Shown here piece after piece: positions 39,239 through 49,004 of a stretch of DNA of 64,000 nt (the stretch's first letter is position 1; each line of letters opens with the position of its first letter). This stretch comes from Patagioenas fasciata. Taxonomy: Eukaryota > Chordata > Aves > Columbiformes > Columbidae. The notes below the pieces were generated by a model that was not told the origin of the DNA, did not search any database, and was given only the letters and a program-made list of their open reading frames with translations. The DNA is taken from NCBI RefSeq assembly GCF_037038585.1, contig NC_092521.1, positions 57,325,898 to 57,389,897 of the forward strand, read 5' to 3'. The position numbers and the translations under genes were made by a program.

Positions 39239-39413
39239 CTGAATTTCAAATTAATGTGCAATATGTTTTAGATTTTAAATTATTAGGTTATGTTTGAAAT
39301 ACCACTCTTAATCTGACTCTAATATGACTAACCCTTAGACATAATACCTTAACAGGGACCGGGATCATGATCATGACAGACTATTTCATGACAATGATTT
39401 AAGGAAGAAACTG
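39239..39413 (+). repeat. Direct duplication, copy B (about 175 bp)
   Basis: Second copy of the 37952-38120 segment. It differs by scattered substitutions (largely transitions) and a small insertion of ATCATG-like sequence near 39366-39376. Confidence 0.93.
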
Positions 39414-40359
39414 AATTTTACTTTCTTCATTTAGTTCATTTAAGACAGCTATTTAAAAAAAAGGTTATTTGCCACTGAGCCTTTTCCTCGGGCCTGTTCC
39501 CAGTCTTCTAACAATGCCTAATGCCAGTTCCTCTAATGGGAAACGTTGCCAGTCTCAGTCCCTTATTAGCCAGCCAGCTCTTGCCTGCGAGACTGCTCTT
39601 CTTTCATTTGCCCACTCATGTAACTGCCTTTTATCCAAATTCTCCCCCCTCTTTCGAAGCCTTTGCTGTGACCTGAGAGGAAGCCAAGAGCAGACAAGAG
39701 ACCTGAGACCTCCAGCAGTTCCTTTAAGCTTGCCCTCTGACATGGACCGCTTGATGCCAGGCTGAGGGGCTTTTTTTCTCTCTTCCTTTTTTTCCTCATT
39801 GCACAGACTGGCAGCCAGGACAGATTTAGCTGTCACACCAGATGATGTGATTACCCAAATTGCTTGGCTGTGGTTTCATTTCTCAAGTAAATGAAAATGG
39901 AAGACTGTAGACTATGAGACTGAAATGGTACATCAGTGAAGCAGACTCTTTAGATCATTCTTTAAAATTCAAATGAAAGCTCAAATGCATATTTAGCATG
40001 GTGGATAATATAATAATTTTGAAAATGAGTAGCTGCCGGAGTCCTTGGGACTGGGAAGCTAGTTTTTAATTGGAAGACATTTACCCTGGACTGTCAATGC
40101 CACCAAATACTGAGACCAAATTTAAATTGTCAGGAAGGGACAATTAGCCAGAATAACTTACGTGATAGGATTTTAAAGGGGCTGAAGACATTTCTTGCTG
40201 GCTTTAGAGACTGCATTAAACTACGCGGTGTTATGCTGACACTGAAGCTTCCTGCAGAGATGAATGCTCTCATGCTAAGCCGCAGGTGTTCCTGTGTAGT
40301 TTCAGATTCTGTGAAAGTGGCTCTTATCTGCCTGTTTGCAACTAGGAACTTAAAGTCAG
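39414..40359. other. Intergenic, no gene recognised
   Basis: Noncoding. Frames of 98 and 93 codons on opposite strands over 39469-39836 overlap one another and show no recognisable domain. Confidence 0.5.
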
Positions 40360-40745
40360 GGCACTGAGGGGGCTGGTGGTCATGGGCATCCTCTGGGATC
40401 TGTCAGGGCAGGACCTGGCAGCCAGGACTCAACCTACTGTCCCAGTCAGGAGCAGAGCAACCCCAGCCCTGGGGCAACCCCAGCCCTGGGCATTGGCCAC
40501 CTCCATGGGGATGATGTGCCAGGATGTGGGCACGTGGGTGGGCTCAGCTCAGCAATGTCCATGGCTGGGCAGGGCAGGGCTGTGGGGAGCTGGAGATCAG
40601 TCCTGCTCTGGCACAGTTGAGGCTGGGGTTGATGGCTCTGGGGGCTGAAATGGGACCATGGGCATGGTTCAAGAGGTACTGGGATTGGGCAGGGACAGTC
40701 AGACCTGGCATGGCCTCAGGGTCATGATGCTGAAACAAGTTGTTG
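40360..40745. other. GC-rich island, noncoding
   Basis: Sharp rise in GC against the AT-rich surroundings, rich in GGGCAGGGC and CTGGG words but with few CpG. Open frames on both strands reflect low stop-codon density. No gene or repeat family is recognised. It ends shortly before a poly(T) run and a CR1 fragment. Confidence 0.6.
40457..40490 (+). repeat. 17-bp perfect tandem duplication
   Basis: GCAACCCCAGCCCTGGG occurs twice back to back inside the GC-rich island. Confidence 0.95.
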
Positions 40746-40772
40746 ACCTGTAAAGCTGCACGCAGTGCAACC

Positions 40773-40793
40773 TTTTTTTTTTTTTTTTTTTTT
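40773..40793 (+). repeat. Poly(T) run, 21 bases
   Basis: Homopolymer between the GC-rich island and the CR1 piece. On the minus strand it is poly(A), but the CR1 family does not end in poly(A), so it is not that element's tail. Confidence 0.9.
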
Positions 40794-40831
40794 CTGGAAA
40801 CCATTCTATACAGCAATACTGATAAAGGGTG

Positions 40832-40944
40832 AATCACAGAATCACAGAATCTGTCTCCAGAGTAGGAGACTCCACAACCCCTCTGGGCAGCCTGTTCCAG
40901 TGTTCTGTCACCCTCACTGTGAAGAAGTTTCTTCTCAAATTTAA
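40832..40944 (-). mobile_element. CR1 LINE fragment with internal deletion
   Basis: Starts with GAATCACAGAATCACAGAAT (reverse complement of the 3' octamers) and passes directly to CTCCAG..GGAGACTCCACAACCCC, then TGTTCCAGTGTTCTGTCACC and GAAGAAGTTTCTTCTCAAAT. The roughly 90 bases of 3' UTR normally between the octamers and this block are absent. It is of the same subfamily as the copies at 31.9 and 41.3 kb. Confidence 0.9.
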
Positions 40945-41308
40945 TCATGCATCTGACTTACTACAGGTGAATTGTCAACACAAGTACCCACCCAGGCCAC
41001 GTGCTCCATCTCCTTCATCCTCAGTCAGGTTGGCACAGTGTGTAAAGTTGCCAGTAAAGTAACTCCTTTCATTAGGGAACGGTTTTTCACTAGCTCTGCC
41101 TTTATTCAGGTAGTTCATATGAAATTTAGCTGCAACTGTTGAAGGACTGAAGTAATAAATGGTAGCATAAAGATGCTGCTGAAGCAATGGAATGTAGAGT
41201 AGCAAACTTGTCTCATGGTCTTAATAAAAAAAAAAAAAAAGGAAAGCAATAACTTAAATTACTCATTAGGCATTTGTACTTCAGTTAGGTTAACCAGAAT
41301 TACTTGTT

Positions 41309-42350
41309 CACAGTATCACAGTATGTTTGGGATTGGAAGGGACCTTGAAAGATCATCTAGTCCAATCCCCCTGCTGGAGCAGGAACGCCTATGTGAGGTC
41401 ACACAGGAACATGTCCCGGCGGGCTTTGAATGTCTCCAAGGGAAGGAGACTCCACAACCTCCCTGAGCAGCCTGTTCCAGTGTTCTGTCACCCTCACTGA
41501 GAAGAAGTTTTTTCTCAAATTTAAGTGGAACCTCTTGTGTTCCAGCTTGATCCCATTACTCCTTGTCCTGTCATTGTTTGCCACTGAGAAGAGCCTGGCT
41601 CCATCCTCATGACACTCACCCTTTATGTATTTATAAACATTAATAAGGTCACCCCTCAGTCTCCTCTTCTCCAAACTAAAGAGACCCAGCTCCCTCAGCC
41701 TTTCTTCATAAGGGAGGTGCTCCACTCCCTTAATCATCTTTGTTGCCCTATGCTGGACCCTCTCCAGCAGTTCCGTGTCCTTCTTGAACTGAGGGACCAA
41801 GAACTGGACACAATATTCCAGATGGGGTCTCACCAGGGCGGAGTAGAGGGGAAGGAGAACTTCTCTCAATCTACTAACTGACCCCCTTGTAATACACCCC
41901 AGGATGCTGTTGGCCTTCCTGATCACAAGGGCACAGTGCTGGCTCATGGTCATCCTGTTGTCCACCAGGACCCCCAGGTCCCTTTCCCCTACACTGCTCT
42001 CTAATATGTAATTTCCCAACCTATACTGGAACCTGGGGTTGTTCCTGCCCAGATGCAGGACTCTACACTTTCCCTTGTTAAATTTCATTAGTTTATTCCC
42101 TGCCCAACTCTCCAGCCTGTCCAGGTCCCGCTGGATGGCAGCACAGCCTTCTGGCGTGTCAGCCACTCCTCCCAGCTTAGTGTCATCAGCAAACTTGCTG
42201 ATAGTACACTCAATTCCCTCGTTCAAATCATTAATGAATATATTGAATAATATTTGCCCCAATACTGACCCCTGAGGCACTCCACTAGATACTGGCCTCC
42301 AACTGGACTTCGCACCATTGACCACCACTCTCTGGCTCCTCGCTTTAAGC
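41309..42350 (-). mobile_element. CR1 LINE copy with open RT segment
   Basis: Best-preserved CR1 here. A minus-strand frame of 309 codons (42328 to 41399) is uninterrupted. It carries the [11 protein letters not shown] block, the catalytic FADDTKLGG motif, [52 protein letters not shown] and the C-terminal [10 protein letters not shown] block. Near its end, after VVESPSL, the expected EIFK segment reads GDIQ, so a one-base indel shifts the last residues. The 3' UTR ends with GATACTGTGATACTGTG-type octamers on the minus strand. The 5' part (endonuclease and most of ORF2) is missing. It is flanked at 41226-41240 by an A run outside the element. Confidence 0.96.
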
Positions 42351-44763
42351 TAATGGTCACTCATTAGACTATGTATTACAGTTCAAAAGTGTGATCTTTT
42401 TGTTATAACAATAACTTGAGGGGATTTGCAGACGTAAGAAAACTGCTTTCAAGTAGACATGAAAAGTTTTCTTAAATGGTCACACTTATTTCTCCAGAAT
42501 TGTACTGTAAGTCATCCTCTTTGAATCAGAAGCCCACAATGCCATTGTGTCTTTTGTAGAAGTGACACTTCAAACGAAACCATATCAAAGTGCTATTGAA
42601 TGATGAACACATAGTATCTTCATAGATGGCTACCTGCTCTAATTACCTTGAGAGAATTAAAAACCAGATTCTGTGCCTACTTGGGGAATAGATTATCTTT
42701 GAAAAGATCTATCATTTGAAGAGTTTAGTTCAAATCTGACCCAAAAAGATTTTTTATTAAAAAGTATTGGCTTGAAATACAGATATTTACCACGAAAAAA
42801 AGTACTGAAAGTTCCAAACCTCCAAGGCTGAACCAGCCAAATCAATACAGTTGCGAACATAATCACAGTTCAGTACTATTACAAGCAGTATAAGGTCTCA
42901 TGATAAATAGATACTTCAAGATCCTTTAATTGTTTTCCTTCCCTATAATTTTAGCTGCCTCTAAATGAAGTATCTTGCTTAGAGATTTTTAAAAAGAGAA
43001 GGCTAACAGCTACTCCAACTCATATTATAAACAAATATTATAAATAAGTATTGCTTGCCTTTGACAGTGCTCTGCATTTCAAGTCAAACTTCTTTTTCAG
43101 TTACTTAAATATTGTTTGAAAAACTGAAATTTTGTTCTACTGTTATTCTGAAAGTCTCGCCAAGGACCATAATTCATGGAAACAAGATCTTTCTCACATA
43201 AACAAATTCTAAACTATATTTTCTCACAAATAAACTATATTTGTCTTGCTATTTTGTGAACAAAATAAAACTGCTATGCAAGTCTGTCTCTCACTGGCAT
43301 ACCGACTGCTTGAGTGGAATTAATTCCCCTGGGTGCCTTTATCAGATTTGTTCACTTTGTTCCTGAACATGAAGTTCAGTTCAGAACAACAGAAACAGAG
43401 GAGGAGCTTTTCTTCTTTGGTTTAGCAGTAAGTCACTAGGAAATGTTTTGTTGCTGCAGGCATTTGAAGTTCTATGGGCCCTTTGGAATGAAACGTTGTT
43501 TGTAGTGTTTCCTGTGATTTGCAAGGGACTGGATTTTCCTTTCAGGCTCATTAGCTTCTGGTAGGATCCAAGATGAACTTACTTTTTCTCCCAATGCTGA
43601 GATACAGTTCTGCCCCCCAGACACTTCTAATTTAAAGCTGGGCAGATGAAGGAAAGTCCCAAAATCCAAGAAAAGTGTTCACTGTTACACATTAACGTAT
43701 CAGAGCAGAGTTTCAAGAGTCACTTCAGTACAATACAATGAAGGCTTCACAAATCATGGCTTAAAGAATCTTTTCAATGTGCAAACCAGAGAAATATATA
43801 TAGACATTAGTATGTGAGACAGAAAGTCTTATTGCTTGGAGACTGCACAACAGCTAAAATGCAAGCCAAATTTACAACCAATTAGGAGATAACATATGGA
43901 GATTCACCCACCTGCTGACAAGCAACAAATACTGGCAGACTTAAAAATTAAAATCTTCCTAGAGTTTTTTACCTCAAGAATATTTTGTGCTCTTCCTGAC
44001 TCTGCCTCCCCTGAAATGAAATATTTTCAAAAGAATGCTCCATTTAATCACAACTTGTGCAAACTGAAGAAAAAAGAAGTTTTTGAATGTGTCTTCCGAA
44101 TTTTATATTGACTCTTTATACAACTCTTGGGCTCAGCTTGAGGTCTGATATTCTGCCACAGATATCAGCTGTATTGCAAATGCATAGGATCTGCATTTCT
44201 AACAAATTTACCCAGAGAACATGACAAGTTCTATTGTCCTGAACTCATTAAAAATGAAGAACAGGCAGTTCTCATAATTTACAAACCTGCTCTCTCTGTG
44301 TTTTGTCTTAGATCCCCTTATGTAGCAGCTTTTTCCCTGAATTGCTGGCTGTCTGGATATTAGACACATAGTCTGACAGTAACAACCATCACGTTTCTAT
44401 CACTATTTTTAATGACATAACCTCAAGCCATAACTTTAAGTGTTGCTCTGGCATCATGACATGAAAAAACACTTTTGGGATGTTGTTCTGACTGTATCCA
44501 CAGATGAGACGAGGTAAGATACAAAGAACAGGCCACCAATTCCTGGTACGATTAGGTAGGAACCACTTCCTGACAGTGCTTGGATCTCATGGCAGTCTGA
44601 GACGCAATGTCACTAACAGCAGAAATACTTGCAAGTCAGAGAGAACAACGTGGGATAAAACCTGCTGGAAACTTCCTGCCTAAGTGTTGAATCCTTGTTT
44701 TAACAAGCTGAATGGAAAAAAAACCCCAAACCAACCAAACCTCACTGGGCCATAGCCTACATA
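42351..44763. other. Intergenic, no gene recognised
   Basis: AT-rich noncoding sequence. Frames under 75 codons only. No transposon landmarks seen. Confidence 0.55.
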
Positions 44764-44925
44764 GAGTCACCGTATCACAGAATGACTGGGGTTGGAAGTG
44801 ACCCCTGGAGATCATCTAGTCCAACCCACCTGCTAAAGCAGGTTCACCTGGAGAGTATCATACAGGAATGTGTCCAGGTGGGTTTTGAATGTCTCCAGAG
44901 AAAGAGACTCTGCAACTTCCACTTA
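44764..44925 (-). mobile_element. CR1 LINE 3' fragment
   Basis: Reverse-complement CR1 end: CCGTATCACAGAATGACTGG, GATCATCTAGTCCAACCC, CCTGCTAAAGCAGGTTCACC, then GTGTCCAGGTGGGTTTTGAA and TGTCTCCAGAGAAAGAGACT. The CTGCTAAAGCAGG word is shared with the 7.3-kb copy, indicating the same subfamily. It stops abruptly at the border of the GC-rich island that follows. Confidence 0.92.
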
Positions 44926-45780
44926 ACCATGGCTGCTCCATGTTTTGCAAGTAAACAGTGATTGGAATCTTGGGGATGGTGTTGAGAAAGACAGTGGGAG
45001 GGCTTGAGACTGTAGGATTGATTTTGTGTCGTTAGTTCTCATCTTAGATACCCTATAGGTCTTAGGTTGAGGGTGAAGCTGAGGCATTGGTAATGAAAAG
45101 GAGGGGTGGGCCCAGCTGCTTGCTGAGCATTTTGTGCCCCACACAGGCTGTCCAAGGGCTCCTACCGTGGGTCTGGAACCATGGCAGGAGAGTCCCACCA
45201 CTCCCAGCCATGTCCTGAGGCTGTGGCACAGCCAGGGCAGTGGCGAATCTGTAAGACAAGCTGGAGGTCTGTGATGAGGTTGGGCATAGTCTCTCATGCA
45301 ACCTCCTTGCCTCAGGCTTCTCTCCCCTTGGCTTGGCTTACAGACCAGGCTTTGTGGGGAGCTGGGAGCCCAGGTCCTTGCTGCAAAGCAAAATGCTGGT
45401 AGGGCAGGGATGAGAGCTGGGGTCTGGCTCTGAGGGTCCGTGAGCAACGGCTTACCCTCCTCTCTCCCTGGGCCTGGGGATGTCGCAAGGAAAGTTGGCA
45501 CCAGCCAATTCCTGAGACTCTTGGGTAGATGGGGCAGCCAGGTGAGGGCTGAAGGCAGCTAGGTCCAAGCTGTCCTGTTTCCTCCAGGCCAAACCAACCC
45601 ATTCTCAGGACTACTCTGAGCTGCCACATGCTGATGTGGTAGGGTAAAGCAGTAACTGGTGGCCGCATCTGGAGACTGCTGTAGCCACGGCTGTATCCAC
45701 CCACAGCCTGGGCTCTCACATTTGTCCCTTTCCTAGATGACACTGTCAGTGTCACCACAAGATGGGCTGTCCTTTGCAAA
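44926..45780. other. GC-rich island, noncoding
   Basis: About 0.8 kb of GC-rich, CpG-poor sequence (strongest from 45060) with overlapping long frames on both strands: minus 44923-45501 (192 codons), minus 45312-45779 (155 codons), plus 45181-45402. None has a recognisable domain, and they lie in conflicting frames. I treat them as consequences of composition. It could be an unrecognised repeat or an isochore-like patch. Confidence 0.5.
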
Positions 45781-47106
45781 GGACTTTCTAAAGAATTTCA
45801 GTGATGTATTCTGCCATTGAATTTGGGATTTTGAAATGAGACTGTCTTGAATGTTCTTTGCAGTGTTAAATGTATGTTCTTTAATGATTGTATCTCCATG
45901 TTTAGAAGTTATAGGCTAATTTTTTATTGTACATATTTAATTAATATTTACACTTGTAGTTCCCAATCTGAACGTCAAATGGTTGCATCTGTAGAGTCAG
46001 AGTGGGTTTTCTTACAAGGTGCAATGACTTCTAAAATGGTAGAGGCCATTTAGCTCTCTTAACTATGTCAATTTTAGGGAAGTAGATTGAAAATAAAGTT
46101 TTGAGGAAAGGTGTGTTTAGGAGATATTTCATGTGCTGCAGAGTTAGCATAAGAGCTGCCTAAATCACAATTTTCTGTCCAATATCTTTTGTCATTTTGA
46201 AACTCATAAACTATGTGCATGGGTTATTATGATATTGTAGGTCTCTTGCCTTTTTTTAAAATTTTATTTTTATTTTTATTTCTTTTCAGGTCTAACAGTC
46301 ATTTCTTGCTGTGCAGCTTTACATTGATTCTGTTTTTGATGGAAAATAAAAAGTTATGATTTAAATACAATGTATGATTATATCTGAACTCCCTTCTGAA
46401 CTGGCATTTTATAGATAAACACATTTTTGTAATAAATACATAGGTTTGAAAATTTTTCATTTTAATATCTCATTTCTCATTAGAGAGATATTTTCTTTGC
46501 TTAGTTCTATGGAAGCTTTCAGGTTCATTGTCCTTTTCTTGTATCTTTATCTGTAAGCCTAAGTCCACCTGAATATGCATGGTTTGGTCCTAATTCTGTA
46601 CATCTTGAAATTCTTGTTTTTCTTTGTGTTCCATCAGAGTAAATTATTCTATTTATCTATGAATTCTAATGGGTTTTATCCTTTCCTTTCCTTCTTGTTC
46701 TAGCCATGCCTTGGCTTTCTCATTTTCACAGCTGTCTCTTACTGAATATTCTGCCTGTGGTACAGCTAAATAGCTCACCGAATTATTGTGACATTAATTC
46801 CTCACCATATGCTCCGGACTGCTTCAGGACATTTTTCTGTTGAAAACTATTCTGTCTTAAATTTTGTGAGTTATGTATTATTTTGCTAAGGACAGTTCAA
46901 AATTTTCTTGCTAGGATTTTGTAAATTACAAAGTGTTTCATACCGTCCTTCCAGACTGGCTAGCTGATTCTTTATCCAGCTGATTTACTTCCTTGGAGGT
47001 CTTTGAATTTTCACTCTGGTATTTAGTTTTTTGAATTCTTTGTTGTAGCATATTTAGAAAGCCATGGCTTAATCAAGGTTATTTTACTGTCCATGAAACT
47101 TATTAT
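45781..47106. other. Intergenic, no gene recognised
   Basis: Very AT-rich noncoding DNA with a (TTTTA)n-like patch near 46250-46287. No gene or transposon recognised. Confidence 0.55.
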
Positions 47107-47112
47107 TTTATT
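47107..47112 (-). terminator. Candidate MC2R polyadenylation signal
   Basis: AATAAA on the minus strand, about 780 bases downstream of the MC2R stop codon. Other A-rich variants exist nearer the gene, so the real site is uncertain. Confidence 0.3.
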
Positions 47113-47889
47113 AAAGCAAACTGGTCGAGACACTTCCAATGGGGAACTGACAAGCTCAGCAACTCCCTTTGCTAGCCCAGACTTGGCTTTGGGGTTTAAA
47201 ATTCAAAACCTCTCTTTTCTGGCACAACAACTTTATGTTGGAAAATCATCTTCAGACACTAAAATAGCTTTTAAACCAAAATAACTTAATCTCTTGGACT
47301 CACACTCCAAGTTATTTTTGGAACTTAGACAACACTAATTGCATGATTTTAAAATTAGATGTTAAAGAACAGCCATGAATTAACTTTTCCAGCAAAATCC
47401 ACTTACATGTCCATATTTTCTGCTATATCATATACTTTCATATAAATGTGCAGTTTAGAAACAAATGTCCATTTCATTGTGATTTAAACAACATAATTTT
47501 AAGGGAGTATACATATTAAATTGAAATTACTGATACAAAATGAGCTGGCATAAATTCATCCCTACGGTAATGCAATACTTGATGCAGAATATTTATACCA
47601 GAATTTTTCTGAAATGACAGATAGTTAAGATGCATTTGTTTTTTTACTTTCTTGAAAACTGTTGGCAGAATTAACTTAATCAGTAATATTTCTGGAGGTC
47701 TGGATGGCAAGGATTTGTGTGCATGTTCAGTTTTTATGCACTTCTTGGTAGCCCTCTGAAAATCACTGACTGTATCCTACAAGGATAGTATTGCTTTGGA
47801 CATATTTGTAATTATTTTTAACTCTGCAATCTGATGTTGCACAACACCTCACAGTTGTGCTTCTATAATCTCAATTTTTCTTGAAGTGT
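47113..47889 (-). other. Probable MC2R 3' UTR
   Basis: AT-rich noncoding sequence immediately downstream of the MC2R stop on the minus strand. Its extent depends on which polyadenylation signal is used. Confidence 0.4.
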
Positions 47890-48849
47890 TTACCAGTTCC
47901 AGTTTGATCTGGCACAGCAGAACATCTTCTTAAATGTACTCCGTAATTCTGGGCTTCGGAACGCAAAAATCATAGGGTCGATGATGGCATTGCACATGAT
48001 GAGCGTCCCATTCACATGGAAAATGGACATGTAGCAGGCACAGTAAGGGTTATGTGGGCAAAACCTTGCTAAGAGGATATGAAGAACAAAGGGGGCCCAA
48101 CAGCAGAGGAAAACCCCCAGGAAAATGGTCAGTGTAATGGCTCCTTTCATGTTAGTTCTCTGATGGACTGTGCTGGTTGGCAGCGAGGCAATCTTTTTAG
48201 CATGAGATCGAGCCAGAAGGAACATGTGGACATAGAGACACAGGATAAAAAACATCATTAAAGGGAACAGGATGGTGAATGGAATGACAGTTGCTGCTTC
48301 ATAGGAGAAGAGGGCAATGGCAATGCTACTGCCAGCACAGAATGTCCAAATGATTGCCAAAATAACCAAGGCCCTTCTCAGCGTCATGATGTTATGGTAC
48401 CGCAAAGCGTAGAAGATAGTGATGTATCTGTCTGCTGCAATAGCTAACAAGCTGAAAATTGACCCCAGTAAAGACAGAATGAACATGGAATCCATGGCAT
48501 CATCCAGCTTCTTCTCAAAGTCCCCACGAGGCGTCAGGTACCCTACTTTGCACAAGATGATAAAGATGTTCTCCAGAGTTTTGTACAAGCTGCCTAACAT
48601 GTCTGAAACAGCTAAACTGCAGATGAAGAAGTACATGGGCAAGTGCAAATTCTTATTTCTAACAACAGCAATAAGGACAAGCAGGTTTTCCAGTATTCCA
48701 GCAGCAGCAACGGTGAAAAAAACTTCCTCTGGCACCACAACCTGGGTGCAGTCAGTGACATTTAAAGAGAAATCACTTATGTTTTCGAGGGAAGTAACGT
48801 TTGTCTGCCTTGCATGTTTGATCAGGCTGGAAGGTCTCTCAGTGCTCAT
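47890..48849 (-). CDS. MC2R: Melanocortin receptor 2 (ACTH receptor)
   Basis: Class A GPCR of 319 residues in a single coding exon; adrenal-cortex receptor for ACTH, coupling to Gs/cAMP to drive steroidogenesis. In tetrapods it needs MRAP for surface expression. Visible: sequons N17, N23, N30; seven hydrophobic segments (about 42-66, 72-98, 119-141, 161-183, 186-211, 236-261, 272-297); acidic ligand-pocket residues E93, D116, D120; [16 protein letters not shown] from 140; CCWAPF of TM6; Cys pair 311-312. MC2R-specific words include [19 protein letters not shown] and RSPELR. The DPxxY motif reads DPMIF (291-295). Compared with human MC2R (297 residues) the N-terminus is about 13 residues longer and the third intracellular loop has about six extra residues. 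Start at 48849: first ATG in frame, A at -3; an in-frame TGA lies at 48924-48922, so no longer start is possible in this exon. Confidence 0.97.
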   Translation of the reverse strand: MSTERPSSLIKHARQTNVTSLENISDFSLNVTDCTQVVVPEEVFFTVAAAGILENLLVLIAVVRNKNLHLPMYFFICSLAVSDMLGSLYKTLENIFIILCKVGYLTPRGDFEKKLDDAMDSMFILSLLGSIFSLLAIAADRYITIFYALRYHNIMTLRRALVILAIIWTFCAGSSIAIALFSYEAATVIPFTILFPLMMFFILCLYVHMFLLARSHAKKIASLPTSTVHQRTNMKGAITLTIFLGVFLCCWAPFVLHILLARFCPHNPYCACYMSIFHVNGTLIMCNAIIDPMIFAFRSPELRSTFKKMFCCARSNWNW

Positions 48850-48886
48850 TTCTTCTGATCGTGGAAAGGTTCTGGATCGTTGTTTC

Positions 48887-48960
48887 TCAGGCTTGGCTGT
48901 ATTCTGAAGCTGACCTTTCAATCAGACCATTCTTCATTTGACGAAGGCTTTCTCCTTCAT
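48887..48960 (-). promoter_or_regulatory. Three upstream AUG ORFs in the MC2R leader
   Basis: Between the putative acceptor and the MC2R start there are three ATGs on the minus strand. They open a 9-codon frame with its stop (48960-48934), a 17-codon frame with its stop (48937-48887) and a 3-codon frame with its stop (48930-48922). The first two overlap (AAATGA). All end before the receptor ATG at 48849. They could restrain or condition MC2R translation if the mature leader contains this segment. Confidence 0.55.
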
Positions 48961-49002
48961 CTGCAGCAGTATTAATCTTAACCGAAGAGTTTTGAATTTC
49001 TC

Positions 49003-49004
49003 CT
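49003..49004 (-). other. Probable 3' splice site (MC2R leader)
   Basis: On the minus strand TTTTCTTGTAG|G ends here, leaving 153 bases of 5' UTR in the coding exon. Mammalian MC2R also has a noncoding first exon joined by splicing upstream of the ATG. The donor exon would lie at higher coordinates in this window or beyond and is not identified. Confidence 0.55.

Noticed and set aside
44923-45779. 192- and 155-codon minus-strand frames in the GC-rich island
   Set aside because: They overlap in different frames and have no recognisable domain. Low stop density in GC-rich DNA explains them.
48850-48921. A 343-codon version of MC2R starting at 48921
   Set aside because: The first codon would be TTG. 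The first in-frame ATG is at 48849 and an in-frame TGA lies directly upstream, so the 319-residue form is the credible one.
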